Source: Spiroplasma eriocheiris
GTDB lineage: Bacteria; Bacillota_I; Bacilli_A; Mycoplasmatales; Mycoplasmataceae
Reading direction: 5' to 3'
DNA length: 64,000 nucleotides
Assembly (NCBI RefSeq): GCF_001029265.1
Contig: NZ_CP011856.1
Coordinates: 1,054,001 to 1,118,000 of the forward strand
The position numbers and the translations under genes were made by a program. Positions 54,372 to 64,000 of the stretch are shown here, in pieces. Positions within the stretch are counted from its first letter, which is position 1. Each line of letters starts with the position of its first letter. Under the pieces are notes generated by a model. It was not told the DNA's origin and did no database searches. It worked only from the letters and a program-made list of their open reading frames with translations.

Positions 54372-55211
54372 ATGTTAAAAGTACTTGAGTATGATAAAGC
54401 AAATTTGACTGATACAGAAATTTCAATTATTGAAAAAATCATTGAAGATCCAAAGTTTTTTACTAATAAAACAATTACCGAATTAGCCAAAAATTACTAT
54501 GTTTCCGAGTCAACAATCACCAGAATGGCGAAACATTTAGGTTATGAAAATATTAAAAGACTCCAAATGCATGTTTATGAGCGTTTAAATTTCTTATCAA
54601 AAAATTATTATATTAATGACACATTGGCCTTAGAAGACATTGTTAATAATATTCGAGTATATTATTCTTATAGTATTCACGAAACAATTGACAACTTAGA
54701 TTTACCAGTCTTAGATGGTTTAATTAATGATTTAGTTATTAAAAAAAGAATTTTTACGTTTGGGATAGGGACTAGTTTCTTACCCTGTCGTGTCTTAAGT
54801 AGTAATCTGAATATGATTGGTCATAATTGTTTTGCCACCGAAGATGTTCATAGTTTAATAGTTATGATGCAAAATATGAGACCAGAAGATTTATTAATTA
54901 TCTTCAGCAAATCTGGTGTAACAAAAGAAATTGTTTCAATCATCAATTTAGCTAATAAGTTTAATATTGAGGTTGCGTTAATTACCAATAACAAAGAACT
55001 TAATAAATTGTATCAAATAAAACATTTATTATTATTTGAATTACATTCCCAAGAAAACGAAGGGTTTCCATCCTTATCGGCGAAGGTTGTTCAAATTTTA
55101 ATTGCCGATATTATTTTTCGTGCGTTAATTAAAATTAAACAACCTGATTTAGAAGATAAAATTATTCGGGCTAATAACTTAACTAAAAATTGAAATGATG
55201 AAAATTTTTAA
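54372..55211 (+). CDS. MurR/RpiR-family transcriptional regulator (ptsG-linked)
   Basis: 279 residues with TGA at 55191 read as Trp. The N-terminal HTH lies at about residues 38-60 (ELAKNYYVSESTITRMAKHL) and the SIS domain is marked by IFTFGIGTSFLPCR and LLIIFSKSGVTKEIV. It is divergent from the small membrane gene and ptsG and likely senses a sugar phosphate made after uptake. It is similar in layout to the regulator at 16145-16987. Confidence 0.88.
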
Positions 55212-55304
55212 GTAAAATGGGATGAACAATTATTAATTATAAACAATTATCAATACAACAGATCAAATGTGATCTTATATTAATCATTAATTACTTATTA
55301 ACTT

Positions 55305-55344
55305 GAACATCTTAACCACACTATTATTAGCGTTTAAGATGTTC
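55305..55344 (+). terminator. Terminator after the second RpiR gene
   Basis: An 11-bp perfect stem (GAACATCTTAA / TTAAGATGTTC) with an 18-base loop, followed by TTTTAATTT. Confidence 0.75.
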
Positions 55345-55360
55345 TTTTAATTTGGGCTAG

Positions 55361-56089
55361 CTAGTTTTGAATATCAGCGGACTCGTGCTTTTTATAATAA
55401 TCAAACATTGCTTTGGTATAATTAAAAACACTACCATACTCCTTAACAACAGCTTTTACAGTCGTATCGGCTTTAAGTTCTCCGGCATGTAAATATAAAA
55501 TCCGCTCACAAAAGCGTTCAATTTCTTCCATATTATGGGATACCAATAACATGGCGCGGTTATTGGCAATAATATTGGTTTCTAAAAAAGTAAAAATAAT
55601 TTCTTTCACTTCAATATCTAGCCCAGATGAAACTTCATCTAAAATAACTAAATCTGGTTGGTGAATTACTGCTAATAAAATATTTAAGCGTTGTTGTTGA
55701 CCACCTGATAAACTATTAATGTTTTTTTTCGCTAAATTAGTTAATTGATAAGTTGCTAGTAAATTCAGTAGTTCATCCTTGTGGTATTTAATCTTAAAAG
55801 TATCACAATAATAACGAACCATATCCATCACGGTAATTCCCATTGGGTATTTAGAATCTTGGAACTGAATACCAATTCGTAAATTTGGGCTTTTAATTAT
55901 TTCCCCACGTGTTGGAGTGCGGATTCCCGCAATAATTTCACTCAGGGTTGATTTTCCACTCCCATTGGCCCCAATAATTCCAATTCGTTCTCCAGCATGG
56001 ATTACAAAAGAAAGATCTTTAATGGCGGCCTTGGCTTGGTATTTCTTTGTTAAATTATGAACTTTGACAATTTCTGCTGACATTAACAC
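55361..56089 (-). CDS. ABC transporter ATP-binding protein (orphan)
   Basis: 242 residues. Walker A GANGSGKST, Q-loop FQDSKYP, signature LSGGQQQR, Walker B LVILDEVSSGLD and the switch His in VSHNMEE are complete. It looks like the ATPase of ABC-2 type exporters. GTG at 56089 is 6 bases after AGGAG and is preferred over the ATG at 56083. No permease gene adjoins it on this strand: downstream is a convergent regulator, upstream the infB terminator. Confidence 0.9.
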   Translation of the reverse strand: MLMSAEIVKVHNLTKKYQAKAAIKDLSFVIHAGERIGIIGANGSGKSTLSEIIAGIRTPTRGEIIKSPNLRIGIQFQDSKYPMGITVMDMVRYYCDTFKIKYHKDELLNLLATYQLTNLAKKNINSLSGGQQQRLNILLAVIHQPDLVILDEVSSGLDIEVKEIIFTFLETNIIANNRAMLLVSHNMEEIERFCERILYLHAGELKADTTVKAVVKEYGSVFNYTKAMFDYYKKHESADIQN

Positions 56090-56210
56090 TCAATTCTCCT
56101 TGTTTATTCCTTGTAATAAGTATACCTATTTTTTAACTTCTTGAAAACTGAAAAGTTTAAAAAGGAAACTCTTTGCAAAAATGGTAATAAATAAATGGAG
56201 CAAAAGAAAA

Positions 56211-56230
56211 ACCCAAGATTAATCTTAGGT
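56211..56230 (-). terminator. Terminator after infB
   Basis: On the minus strand ACCTAAGATT-AATCTTGGGT, one G-U pair, then TTTTTCTTTT. Confidence 0.75.
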
Positions 56231-56235
56231 ATTAA

Positions 56236-58089
56236 TTAGTTTTTAACAATTTTCTCTTCATAAGCTTCCACAATATCGCCTTCTTTAAGATCATTATAGT
56301 TTTTGATAGTTAAACCACAATCACTGCCTTCTTTTGCTTCTTTAATATCATCTTTTAAGTGCTTTAGCGAAGACAATTCACCTTGGTAAACAACAACACC
56401 ATCTCTTAAAATCCGAACTTTTGATTTGCGGGGAATAACCCCATCAATAACATGACAACCGGCAATTGTCCCCACTGCTGAGTGTTTAAATAATTGACGA
56501 ACTTCAGCTTGTCCGGTTACTACTTCTTCAATTACTGGGTCAAGCATTCCTTTGGCCGCCGCTTCAATATCTTCGGTAACTTTATAAATAACATTGTATA
56601 AGCGAATTTCAACCCCATCTTCATCAGCTTTTTTTCGCACTTGGGCAGTTGGCCGTACATTGAAACCAATAATTAAGGCCTGACTAGCTAGCCCCAAGGT
56701 TACATCACTATTGGAAATCCCCCCCACTGTTGCACGAATAATATTAACTTTAACCCCGGGAATTTTAATCTTTTGTAAACTTGCTTGCAAAGCTTCAACT
56801 GTTCCCTGGGTGTCAGCTTTTAAAATTAAATTAATTTGTTTTAACTGTCCATCTTTAATTTGATCGGATAGCGCTTCTAATGAAAAGGCTTGTGATTTAT
56901 GTCGTTTTTTAATAATATCCTTAGTTTTTCGTTTTAAGGCAACTTCCCGTGCTAATTTTTCATCCCGGAACACCATAAATTTATCACCGGCATTAGGAAC
57001 TTCATTTAATCCATGCATAATAACTGGGGTTGAGGGACCAGCCTGCTTAATTTTTTTGCCGGTTTCATCAGTTAAATCACGAACATAACCAAAAGTATAA
57101 CCCGCTACCAGGGCATCTTTTAGTTTTAATGTTCCTGACTGAACTAATAAAGTGGCAACGGGACCGACTCCCTTATCTAAATGCGATTCAATGACAGTTC
57201 CAATGGCAAACCGGTTTGGATTTGTTCTTAATTCATTTAATTCTGCAATTAATAAAATTGTTTCTAATAATTCATCAATTCCAACACGTGATTTCGCACT
57301 CCCTTTTACAAATGGTGTTTGGCCACCCCATTCTTCACTTGTTAAGTCTTCTTGGGATAATTGCATCATAACATTGTCAATATTGGCTTCCGGTTTATCC
57401 ATTTTATTAACAAAAACAATAATTGGTACTTGGGCCGCTTTGGCATGGTCAATCGCCTCTTTAGTTTGGGGCATCACCCCATCATCAGCAGCGACAACTA
57501 AAACAACAATGTCAGTTACGGCACTACCACGCGCACGCATTTGGGTAAAGGCTTCATGCCCTGGAGTATCAACAAAAGTAATTTTTTGATTTGATTTTGT
57601 TAAAATTTGATAGGCTCCAATATGTTGGGTAATTCCCCCATATTCACCACCAACAATATTTGAATTGCGGATTGTATCTAATAAGGTTGTTTTCCCATGG
57701 TCAACATGACCCATAATTGTAACAATTGGGGGACGTTGTTCTAACGTGTCAGGATTATCATTAACCTCAAAATTTTCTAATAAATTTTCATGTGTAACTG
57801 AACGCTCTTTTTTAAAATCTAATCCAAATTCTAAACTTAACTCTCCCAATTGCTCTTCAGTTAAAATAGTATTTTGGTTTAACATAATTCCTTTCATAAA
57901 GAAATATTTAATCACTTCGCTGACTGGTTTATTGATTTTATTAGCAAATTCGGCAATTGAAATTGCTTCGGAATAAACAAAAACCCCTTTTTCGACATGT
58001 GCTTCCACTGTTTTTAATTGCGATTGAATTCGATTTCTTTGGTTTTTAGCCAATGTTTTTTTCATTGGTTTATTTTTACGATTTTCCAT
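56236..58089 (-). CDS. infB: Translation initiation factor IF-2
   Basis: 617 residues. An N-terminal IF2N domain ([20 protein letters not shown]) precedes the GTPase: G1 [10 protein letters not shown]3 VDTPGH, G4 NKMDKP. The C-terminal fMet-tRNA-binding domain includes [11 protein letters not shown]. The N-terminal region is short, as in other mollicutes. It is the last gene of the rimP-nusA-ylxR-ylxQ-infB operon. Confidence 0.98.
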   Translation of the reverse strand: MENRKNKPMKKTLAKNQRNRIQSQLKTVEAHVEKGVFVYSEAISIAEFANKINKPVSEVIKYFFMKGIMLNQNTILTEEQLGELSLEFGLDFKKERSVTHENLLENFEVNDNPDTLEQRPPIVTIMGHVDHGKTTLLDTIRNSNIVGGEYGGITQHIGAYQILTKSNQKITFVDTPGHEAFTQMRARGSAVTDIVVLVVAADDGVMPQTKEAIDHAKAAQVPIIVFVNKMDKPEANIDNVMMQLSQEDLTSEEWGGQTPFVKGSAKSRVGIDELLETILLIAELNELRTNPNRFAIGTVIESHLDKGVGPVATLLVQSGTLKLKDALVAGYTFGYVRDLTDETGKKIKQAGPSTPVIMHGLNEVPNAGDKFMVFRDEKLAREVALKRKTKDIIKKRHKSQAFSLEALSDQIKDGQLKQINLILKADTQGTVEALQASLQKIKIPGVKVNIIRATVGGISNSDVTLGLASQALIIGFNVRPTAQVRKKADEDGVEIRLYNVIYKVTEDIEAAAKGMLDPVIEEVVTGQAEVRQLFKHSAVGTIAGCHVIDGVIPRKSKVRILRDGVVVYQGELSSLKHLKDDIKEAKEGSDCGLTIKNYNDLKEGDIVEAYEEKIVKN

Positions 58090-58110
58090 ACAGCATCCTC
58101 CTTTTCTTTC

Positions 58111-58410
58111 TTAATTAGTCAATAACTCAATAATTCTTGTTGCTAATTGTTGATCAGATATCCCAATTGCTTTACAATTTTGTTTTCCAATGGCGGTTGA
58201 TAATGTTTCAGTATCTAAACGGTTAAAATACGGAATTTTATAATAATAACATTTCTGATTAAACATTTTTTCTTGGCTAGTTCCGATTTGCACTGTGGTG
58301 ATGACCAGAAAAACTTTTTGGGCCTTAATGGCGGTTATTAACAATTGCCCAGTGATTATTTTGCGGGCTTTTTGACTGAGCCCAAGCAAACTATAAATTT
58401 GGCTTTCCAC
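58111..58410 (-). CDS. YlxQ-type L7Ae-family RNA-binding protein
   Basis: 99 residues from a GTG start with GGATGAG upstream: SLLGLSQKARKIITGQ is the L7Ae/YlxQ N-terminal signature, and the rest fits the small alpha-beta-alpha fold. It probably binds kink-turn RNA. It lies between ylxR, which it directly abuts, and infB, its standard position. Confidence 0.85.
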   Translation of the reverse strand: MESQIYSLLGLSQKARKIITGQLLITAIKAQKVFLVITTVQIGTSQEKMFNQKCYYYKIPYFNRLDTETLSTAIGKQNCKAIGISDQQLATRIIELLTN

Positions 58411-58686
58411 TTAATCTCATCCTTCAATAATTTCTTTTTTTAGTTCTTCATAAAACTCATCGGATAGTTTTAAATGCAAAGCACGTTCCAGAGCACGATT
58501 TTTTTTGGCCTGTTCTCAAATAGCTAATGTGGGGCGAAGATATGCTCCTCTTCCATTTAATTTGCCCGTGGGATCAATTAAAACTTCATCATTTGTTGTT
58601 TTAACAACCCGAATTAGTTCTTTTTTCGGGAACATTTGGTTAGAAACAACACACTTGCGAAGGGGAATTTTCTTTTTAGTTTGCAT
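58411..58686 (-). CDS. YlxR family RNA-binding protein (RnpM-type)
   Basis: 91 residues with two TGA-encoded Trp: IPLRKCVVSNQMFPKKELIR and GKLNGRGAYLRPT are the YlxR (DUF448) motifs. The family binds RNA, and Bacillus YlxR was reported to modulate RNase P. Shine-Dalgarno GAGGTG precedes the ATG. It is encoded between nusA and ylxQ. Confidence 0.92.
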
Positions 58687-58709
58687 TTTATTCACCTCAT
58701 TTTATTTAA

Positions 58710-60137
58710 CTATTTATCTGCGTAATAATCATCATATTCATCATAATTAATTTCTTCATCATCTTTATCAGGATTATTTTCCTCAAAGAAAGATAACGTA
58801 TCTTCTATTGTAGCAATTTCTTTTTGTAATTCTTGTTGAATATCAACATCATTTTCTTCAACTAAACTTTCCACGTGGTAATTTTCTTCATTATCTAAAT
58901 AACCATTGTTATCTTCAACTAAGTGTTCCTCAATAATTTCAAAAGTTTCAACTTCTGGTAATTCTGGAGGGGCGACACGTTGTTTTTCTTCAAATTTAGT
59001 TTGTTTTTCTTTAACCTTATCTTTTAACTTAATTTTTAACTCCGCTAATTCTTCTTCATTAATATTCCCATTTCATAAAATATTAGTTTTATTAGCCAAG
59101 GCTTCTGAATAGTTAATAATATTTAATTTTCATTTTGTTAATTTAGCAACTAATTTGGCAGCGCTCCCACCCTTCCCAATTGCTAATGATAATTGTTCAT
59201 CAGGAACCACAACATCCGCTTCCTTATTTTTATCATTAGTTACAATTGAAATTACTTTAACTGGTGATAATGAGTTAATAATAAATTCTTTATTATTTGG
59301 ACTATAAATACAAATATCAATTTTTTCATCATTTAACTCTTCAGTCACCTTATTAATACGGCTTCCTTTTGTTCCGACACAAGCCCCAATCGGATCAATG
59401 TTTTCATTGTGACTAAAAACAGCAATCTTACTACGACGGCCCGGATCTCGAGCAATGGCTTTAATTTCAATAACTTTTTCAAAGATTTCTGGGACTTCTC
59501 GTTCCATTAATTTTGCTAAAAAATCATTGCTTGTTCGAGACGCAGTAATTTGACCAGCATTTTTTGATTTATTAACATCTTCCGCTAAAAACAAAATTTG
59601 ATCACCAACATCATAATGGTCAGAAAAAATTAAATTTTTACGCGGCATATAAGCAAATGTTCGGTCAACTTCAATTAATAAATAGCGTTCTTCAGCAGCA
59701 ATCACAACCCCGCTCATTAAGTTTCCCTTTTCATTAATATATTCATCAAAAATTGAATCTTTTTCTGCTTCTTTAATTTGTTGTTTAATAATTTGTCCAA
59801 CTTGAATAATTGCTAACCGTGAGAATTCTTCAGAATTAATTGGTTCATAAACAGTATCACCAATTGTAACATTTTCACCATATTCTTTTTTTGCTTCATT
59901 AAGACCAATTTCTAATAAATCATCTTCAACTTTTTTAACAACTTTTAATTCTTTTTGAACAGTAATTTGTCCGGTTTGGTTATCAATATTAACAATAATT
60001 GTTGCTTCGGGATCAAAATGCTTTTCATAAGCTTTTTTGATTCCTTCTTTAATTGATTCTAAAATTATTGTTCGGTTAATTTGTTTTTCTTTTACAATTT
60101 CATCAATTGTACTTAGTAACTTTGCTCTATCAATCAT
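58710..60137 (-). CDS. nusA: Transcription termination/antitermination factor NusA
   Basis: 475 residues, with TGA at 59130 read as Trp. The N-terminal polymerase-binding domain (IDRAKLLSTIDEIVKEKQIN), the S1 domain, and two KH domains (GTKGSRINKVTEEL and GKGGSAAKLVAKL) are in order. Beyond the KH region a tail of about 140 residues is very acidic and ends NYDEYDDYYADK; such acidic extensions are seen in other mollicute NusA proteins. The start at 60137 is preferred over longer readings that enter rimP. Confidence 0.95.
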
Positions 60138-60156
60138 GGTTATAAAATTTCCTTTC

Positions 60157-60645
60157 TTAAAATTTAACTGCACATCTAGCAAAATTTATATTTTGATAAT
60201 TTGTTTCTAATTGTTTTTTAACACCTTTAATAAAATATTGGAAGGTGATATTTTGAGTGTTGTTGTCAACTGCTTGTAAGGTTCCGGTAATTTCAGTTAA
60301 ACCATTTACTGGTTGTTTTAGTTCCAGATAAAGGTACTGGTTAAGCTGACGGGCAAGTTCGGCAAAATTCCGGAGTGGTTTTTCAGCTCCTGGGGTTGAG
60401 ATTTCCAATAAGTATTCTTCTAATATCAAATCAAGCTTATCAATTAGTGGGTTAATTCCTTCACTAATCTCAACTAAATAATCCAAATCAATTATTTTTC
60501 CATCTTTTCGCTCAATTAAAATTCGTAAAACATTACTATTAAATTCTTTTAAATATTCAATATCGAATAATTCTAAGTTTTGTTCTTCTAAATAAGATTT
60601 TAATTGTTCAATAATTGTCAATTTAATTTGTTCTCAATTTTTCAT
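60157..60645 (-). CDS. rimP: Ribosome maturation factor RimP
   Basis: 162 residues from the ATG at 60645 with GAGG upstream; TGA in the fourth codon is Trp. The motif LLEEYLLEISTPGAEKPLRN is the RimP signature in variant form (usually VSSPGLDRPL). It assists 30S maturation. It is the first gene of the nusA-infB operon. Confidence 0.92.
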
Positions 60646-60692
60646 TAACACCCAACCTCATTTATAAATATATAATTTGATCCGCATTAAAG

Positions 60693-60713
60693 AAAGAGCA
60701 CTATTGTGCTCTC
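60693..60713 (-). promoter_or_regulatory. Hairpin with T-rich tail in the rimP-nusA-infB leader
   Basis: On the minus strand AGAGCAC-AATA-GTGCTCT is followed by TTCTTT, about 50 bases before the rimP ATG and inside the predicted transcript. It could act as a leader attenuator. Confidence 0.5.
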
Positions 60714-60740
60714 TCCTTCAATGCATTCAATTACATTTAA

Positions 60741-60769
60741 ATAATAATACAAAAAATTATAAATTACAA
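60741..60769 (-). promoter_or_regulatory. Promoter of the rimP-nusA-infB operon
   Basis: Minus-strand TTGTAA (60764-60769), 17 bases, TATTAT (60741-60746). The predicted leader is about 90 bases. Confidence 0.6.
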
Positions 60770-60929
60770 GTAAAAGTAGTAAAAAGTTTACTAATAATTA
60801 ATAAAATTTAAATTTTTCTTTTAATAAAAAGAATCCTTTTCCCCTAATAACTTCCTCAGCAATTTATCCAGCCTTTGAATTTTATGATTATCTTTATTAA
60901 CAACTAAACAATCCCTTTTGAGTAGCACT

Positions 60930-60967
60930 TATATTTTAATATTCAATATTTTGAATATTAAAATATA
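60930..60967. repeat. 16-bp perfect inverted repeat upstream of the rimP promoter
   Basis: Arms TATATTTTAATATTCA and TGAATATTAAAATATA with a 6-base loop. It lies between the methyltransferase terminator and the rimP promoter. It may be a second terminator for the methyltransferase or a binding site. The rest of 60770-60930 holds no gene that I can see. Confidence 0.5.
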
Positions 60968-60979
60968 GCAAAATAAAAA

Positions 60980-60996
60980 CTCTTTTAGTAAAAGAG
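60980..60996 (-). terminator. Terminator after the methyltransferase gene
   Basis: CTCTTTT-ACT-AAAAGAG followed on the minus strand by five T residues. Confidence 0.75.
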
Positions 60997-61009
60997 CCTT
61001 ATTAATTAT

Positions 61010-61756
61010 TTATTTGTGGTTTACTTTTTTAGCAGCAATTAATAGCATCATTGGTCTTCGTAATTCATCTTCCATTCCTGAAACTGTTGCTAATAATTTA
61101 CTATCTGGTTTTGGTTCAACAAGATTGGTAATTTCAAAGCCATGGTTAATCAATTCACTAATATATGTTGTTAATGTTCGATGATATTTAAAAACTTTTT
61201 CACCTAAAAAATTTGTTTCTCGAACACCTTCACTAAAATAATTGTCCACTGGTCAGTGTAAAATTTGACCTTGGTCATTATAAAATCAATTTTCTGAACC
61301 CTCGGCCGTAAAAACTGGGTGTTCAACAGAAAAAATAAACTCCCCATTTTTTGTTAAGTAATTATTTACTTTTGCACAAATATCAGAAAATGAATTTAAA
61401 TAATGAAAAGTTAATGAACTTAACACCACATCAAAAGATTCTTGAGGAAATTCAATATCTTCAATTGGAGAGTTAATATATTTAATAATATTTGGATAGT
61501 TATTTTTCTTATTAGCTTCCGCTAACATTTTTTCCGAAATATCAACCCCAATCACACTTTTTGCCCCATGTTCAGCGGCGTATAAACAATGTCATCCAAA
61601 ACCACAACCTAAATCTAAAACTGTTTTATCCTTAAAGTTGGGCATCATTTTTTCAAATTCATGTCATTCCCCAGCTCCAACTAATCCTAATTGTGATCGT
61701 TCCATCTCTTGATATTTATTAAAAAATTCAGGATTATCATATTTATTTTGTTTCAT
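61010..61756 (-). CDS. Class I SAM-dependent methyltransferase
   Basis: 248 residues with TGA at 61286 and elsewhere read as Trp. Motif I VLDLGCGFGWHCLYAAEHG, the acidic end of strand 2 (VIGVDIS) and a post-I motif (DVVLSSLTFHYL) define the fold. The family (Methyltransf_11/25) covers small molecules and tRNA; the substrate is unknown. AGGTG precedes the ATG. The gene is monocistronic. Confidence 0.88.
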
Positions 61757-61888
61757 TTTTTCACCTCATAGTTATGTTCCTGTGATATTTTATCACTAAA
61801 ATTAAAATATTATTGATCTAAAATGATTAAAATAATATTTTTAAAACAACTATCTTATCAAGTTTTGAATAATAAAATTATTATTCTT

Positions 61889-62641
61889 TTAAATAACTAA
61901 GAAAATTGCTGAGCAAACACTTGCACTAACGAGTGGGGTTAAACTTGGGACTAAGGAATATTTTCAATCAGCTGACGGTTTGTTCTTAATTGGTAAGCAA
62001 AAATAAACTAGCCGCGGTATTAAATCTCGCACAGGATTAATTGCATAACCAGTTGTTCCTCCTAATCCCAGACCAATCCCAAAAACTACTAACCCCATAA
62101 AAAATGGATTTATAATTGCTAAATTAGAATTACTAAAACGATTAATTGCTAATACACTTGCAACTAAAACAAATGTTCCAATAAATTCAGCAAAAATATT
62201 GAGAAATAAAGTTCGATTTTGGGGAGTAGTAGCGTGCATTGATAACACTAAATTATTAGGTTCTGTGTTGATTGTTTGATAAAGGTGTTTTCAATAAATA
62301 ATATCAACAAAAATTTGACCAATAAGTGCCCCGAGAATTTGGCCAAGTAAGAGCGCAGGAACTAAAAATCATCCATGTAAATTAAACCATGTTTTTTGAA
62401 TAATAAAAGACAACGTAATGGCTGGATTTAAATGGGCAACTCCATGTAGAGCAGTTGAAATCATTGCGCCTAGAAGAACTCCACATCCTCAGCCGGCGGC
62501 AATTGCCATATAACCGCCACCAGTACCTTTCGTATTTTTTAAAACCATATTAGCAACAGCACCATTACCAATCACAATTAAAATAGCGGTGCCAAATAAT
62601 TCAAGAGCAAAATGCGTAAAAAATAATTGAACATCATTCAT
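61889..62641 (-). CDS. glpF: Aquaglyceroporin (glycerol uptake facilitator)
   Basis: 250 residues with six membrane helices and two pore half-helices. The first motif is HLNPAIT and the second NPVRDLIPR, an NPARD variant; the Asp after Arg marks a glycerol-permeable rather than water-only channel. Glycerol uptake feeds lipid synthesis and glycerol-3-phosphate metabolism, but glpK and glpD/glpO are not adjacent. TGA at 61964 is Trp and the protein runs a further 24 residues to the stop at 61889. Confidence 0.92.
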
Positions 62642-62826
62642 AGCTATTCCCTTCCCAACTAGTCTTGTCTACCCATAAATTGTACTATAAAGTATTGATA
62701 AAAAACCACTAAAAAATACTTACTTTATCAAAATTTTTAAAATAATTATTAAATATGAATAAAATATTTAAAAAGAGGAATTGAATTTTTCTAAAAATAA
62801 GTAATAATATAAATGGGTGAAAAACT

Positions 62827-63303
62827 ATGTATCGAAAAATTACTAAAAATCTTTATTTAGGAGATTATATGTCAAGAAATAGTGATTCATTGATTGATAT
62901 TAATGCTGCTGAAGAATTAGATCAAAGCAGTGAACTTAGCCAACAAAAACTATTTATGAATCCTATTAAAACTGAAGAAAATGTCCAATATTTTAGTTTT
63001 CCCTTTCCGGATTTTATCTTTACTGATCAAAAAATAAATATCCAACAAATTAAGGAAATTTTAAAACTCCTTGATTATTACATTAACCTTAAAGATGAAA
63101 ATGTTTATTTGCACTGTGTTCAGGGAATTAATCGCAGTGCTAGTGTTGCTTTTATGTTTTGTGTCATCAATAATATTGTTGATAATAATAACTTTGAAAC
63201 AGCATTTAATGCATTCAAAACAATTTATCCTGAAATTGAACCAACCCCCGGATGAGAATTATTTCTAAAAAAACATTTTCCATACAAAAATTTGGTAAGT
63301 TAA
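62827..63303 (+). CDS. Dual-specificity protein phosphatase-like protein
   Basis: 158 residues with TGA at 63253 read as Trp. The start MYRKITKNLYLGDY is typical of DSP folds, and the phosphate loop HCVQGINRSASVAF has the catalytic Cys and Arg (HCx5R). An Asp in FPFPDFIFTD could be the general acid. Small proteins of this type are uncommon in mollicutes; the target may be a phosphoprotein, RNA or lipid. Confidence 0.88.
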
Positions 63304-63324
63304 TGATTAACTTACCAAATTTTT
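63286..63324. terminator. Shared terminator containing both stop codons of convergent genes
   Basis: An 18-bp perfect stem (AAAAATTTGGTAAGTTAA and complement) with a 3-base loop. The stops of the phosphatase (63301-63303) and of yhaM (63323-63325) lie in or at the edge of the arms. Confidence 0.85.
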
Positions 63325-64000
63325 ATTTTTTATTAAAATGTTTAATAAATCAACGGTTTTCGACTGGCAATAACCGTGGGGTCTGCCCATTTAATTCAAC
63401 TTTTTCTAGTTCTTTATCAATTCGATAAATTCTGGCATCTAAATTATCTAAAAATGATAAAATCTCAGCTTCTAAAATATGGGGTTCAACTGGGGAACCA
63501 TACTCTAGCCGCCCATGGCTAGCTAAAATCATATGTTCTAATAAAATAATATTATCATTATATAAATTATGTTTTTTAGCAATTGTATGTAACTCATTAG
63601 CCATAATTGAAATATGCCCTAATAACTTACCTTCTAATGAAAAGTCACTACTTGTCCCGGTGGTAATTTCAACTACTTTTCCTAAATCATGTAGAATAAT
63701 TCCACAATATAATAAATCTAAATTAATTAAACGATCATGGTAAACATTCCCAACAGCCTTTGCCATTTGGAGCATTGTTAAACTATGCCATAGTAGTCCC
63801 GACTGAATTTCATGGTGATTACGAATTGCGGCTGGTCAAATTTTGAAACGTTCGCCATATTTTTCTAAAATTAACCGCATAATGTTTTGATAATCGCTAT
63901 TGGCTAAATTATTTATTGTCTCTAAAATTTCATGGTACATAAGTTCTTTATCAAGAGGAGCAATGGGAATGAAATCTTCTAAGTTAACTGTTTCATTATC
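63323..64000 (-). CDS. yhaM: 3'-5' exoribonuclease YhaM family (5' end off the window)
   Basis: At least 225 residues are visible and the start lies outside. The HD-domain motifs read RNHHEIQSGLLWHSLTML and GIILHDLGKVVE, then LLGHISIM, and SHGRLEYGSPV, which match the HD part of YhaM/CBF1; the N-terminal OB fold would be outside the window. The enzyme trims RNA and possibly DNA from the 3' end with a divalent metal. TGA at 63350 is Trp. Confidence 0.92.

Noticed and set aside
61867-61886. GAATAATA/TATTATTC hairpin after glpF as a terminator
   Set aside because: On the minus strand it is followed by A residues, not T, and the stem is short.

Overview
This is a chromosomal segment from a wall-less mollicute, most likely a Spiroplasma. 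The DNA is very AT-rich. Nearly every long gene contains in-frame TGA codons that must be read as Trp (translation table 4), and ignoring this splits most genes. Three lipoproteins carry a Spiroplasma-type lipobox, and two of them resemble spiralin in layout. Core metabolism and translation genes look complete. The genus is an inference from these traits; the species is not known.

Layout. 1-6.2 kb (minus): end of a Gfo/Idh/MocA oxidoreductase, a spiralin-like lipoprotein, a membrane protein, rsmE, coaE, an SGNH hydrolase, a small membrane protein, an ECF transporter S component and hpt. 6.3-12.9 kb: eno; a plus-strand gene for a stand-alone glucosyltransferase of the clostridial TcdA/TcdB type; an orphan atpE; a cation/Ca exchanger; trpS. 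13-17 kb: an ascorbate-type PTS operon (IIA, IIC-IIB, Rpe paralogue) facing an RpiR-type regulator across a region with three identical 11-bp repeats. 17-22.5 kb: lipoprotein, aldo/keto reductase, ackA-pta, a short-chain dehydrogenase and cutC. 22.5-28.9 kb: dnaE, a small membrane protein, thiI and an EzrA-like gene. 29-32.6 kb: rpsD, nagB and two unknown proteins. 32.9-33.9 kb: an array of ten tRNA genes.

34-51.4 kb holds the Firmicutes block rlmN-prpC-prkC-rsgA-rpe-thiN-(rpmB reversed)-yloU-fakA in conserved order. It is split by two insertions. One (36.4-42.2 kb) carries a lipoprotein, a PTS EIICB gene frameshifted at a C7 tract, small membrane proteins, an AgaS-like isomerase and a DeoR regulator. 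The other (46.0-49.3 kb), between prpC and prkC, carries a copper-type P-type ATPase with a His/Met-rich N-terminus and a secreted protein. 51.5-55.2 kb has a glucose-type PTS EIICB with a structured leader, facing a second RpiR regulator. 55.3-60.7 kb has an ABC ATPase and the rimP-nusA-ylxR-ylxQ-infB operon. 61-64 kb has a methyltransferase, an aquaglyceroporin, a dual-specificity phosphatase and the 3' part of yhaM.

How the genes fit together. Sugars enter through at least three PTS permeases, each near a likely regulator (RpiR, DeoR, RpiR) and a sugar-phosphate enzyme. Carbon then passes through enolase, and phosphotransacetylase/acetate kinase make ATP and acetate. The toxin-like glucosyltransferase, the lipoproteins and the secreted protein are the best candidates for host interaction. 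No IS element, prophage, CRISPR array, rRNA operon or replication origin was seen.
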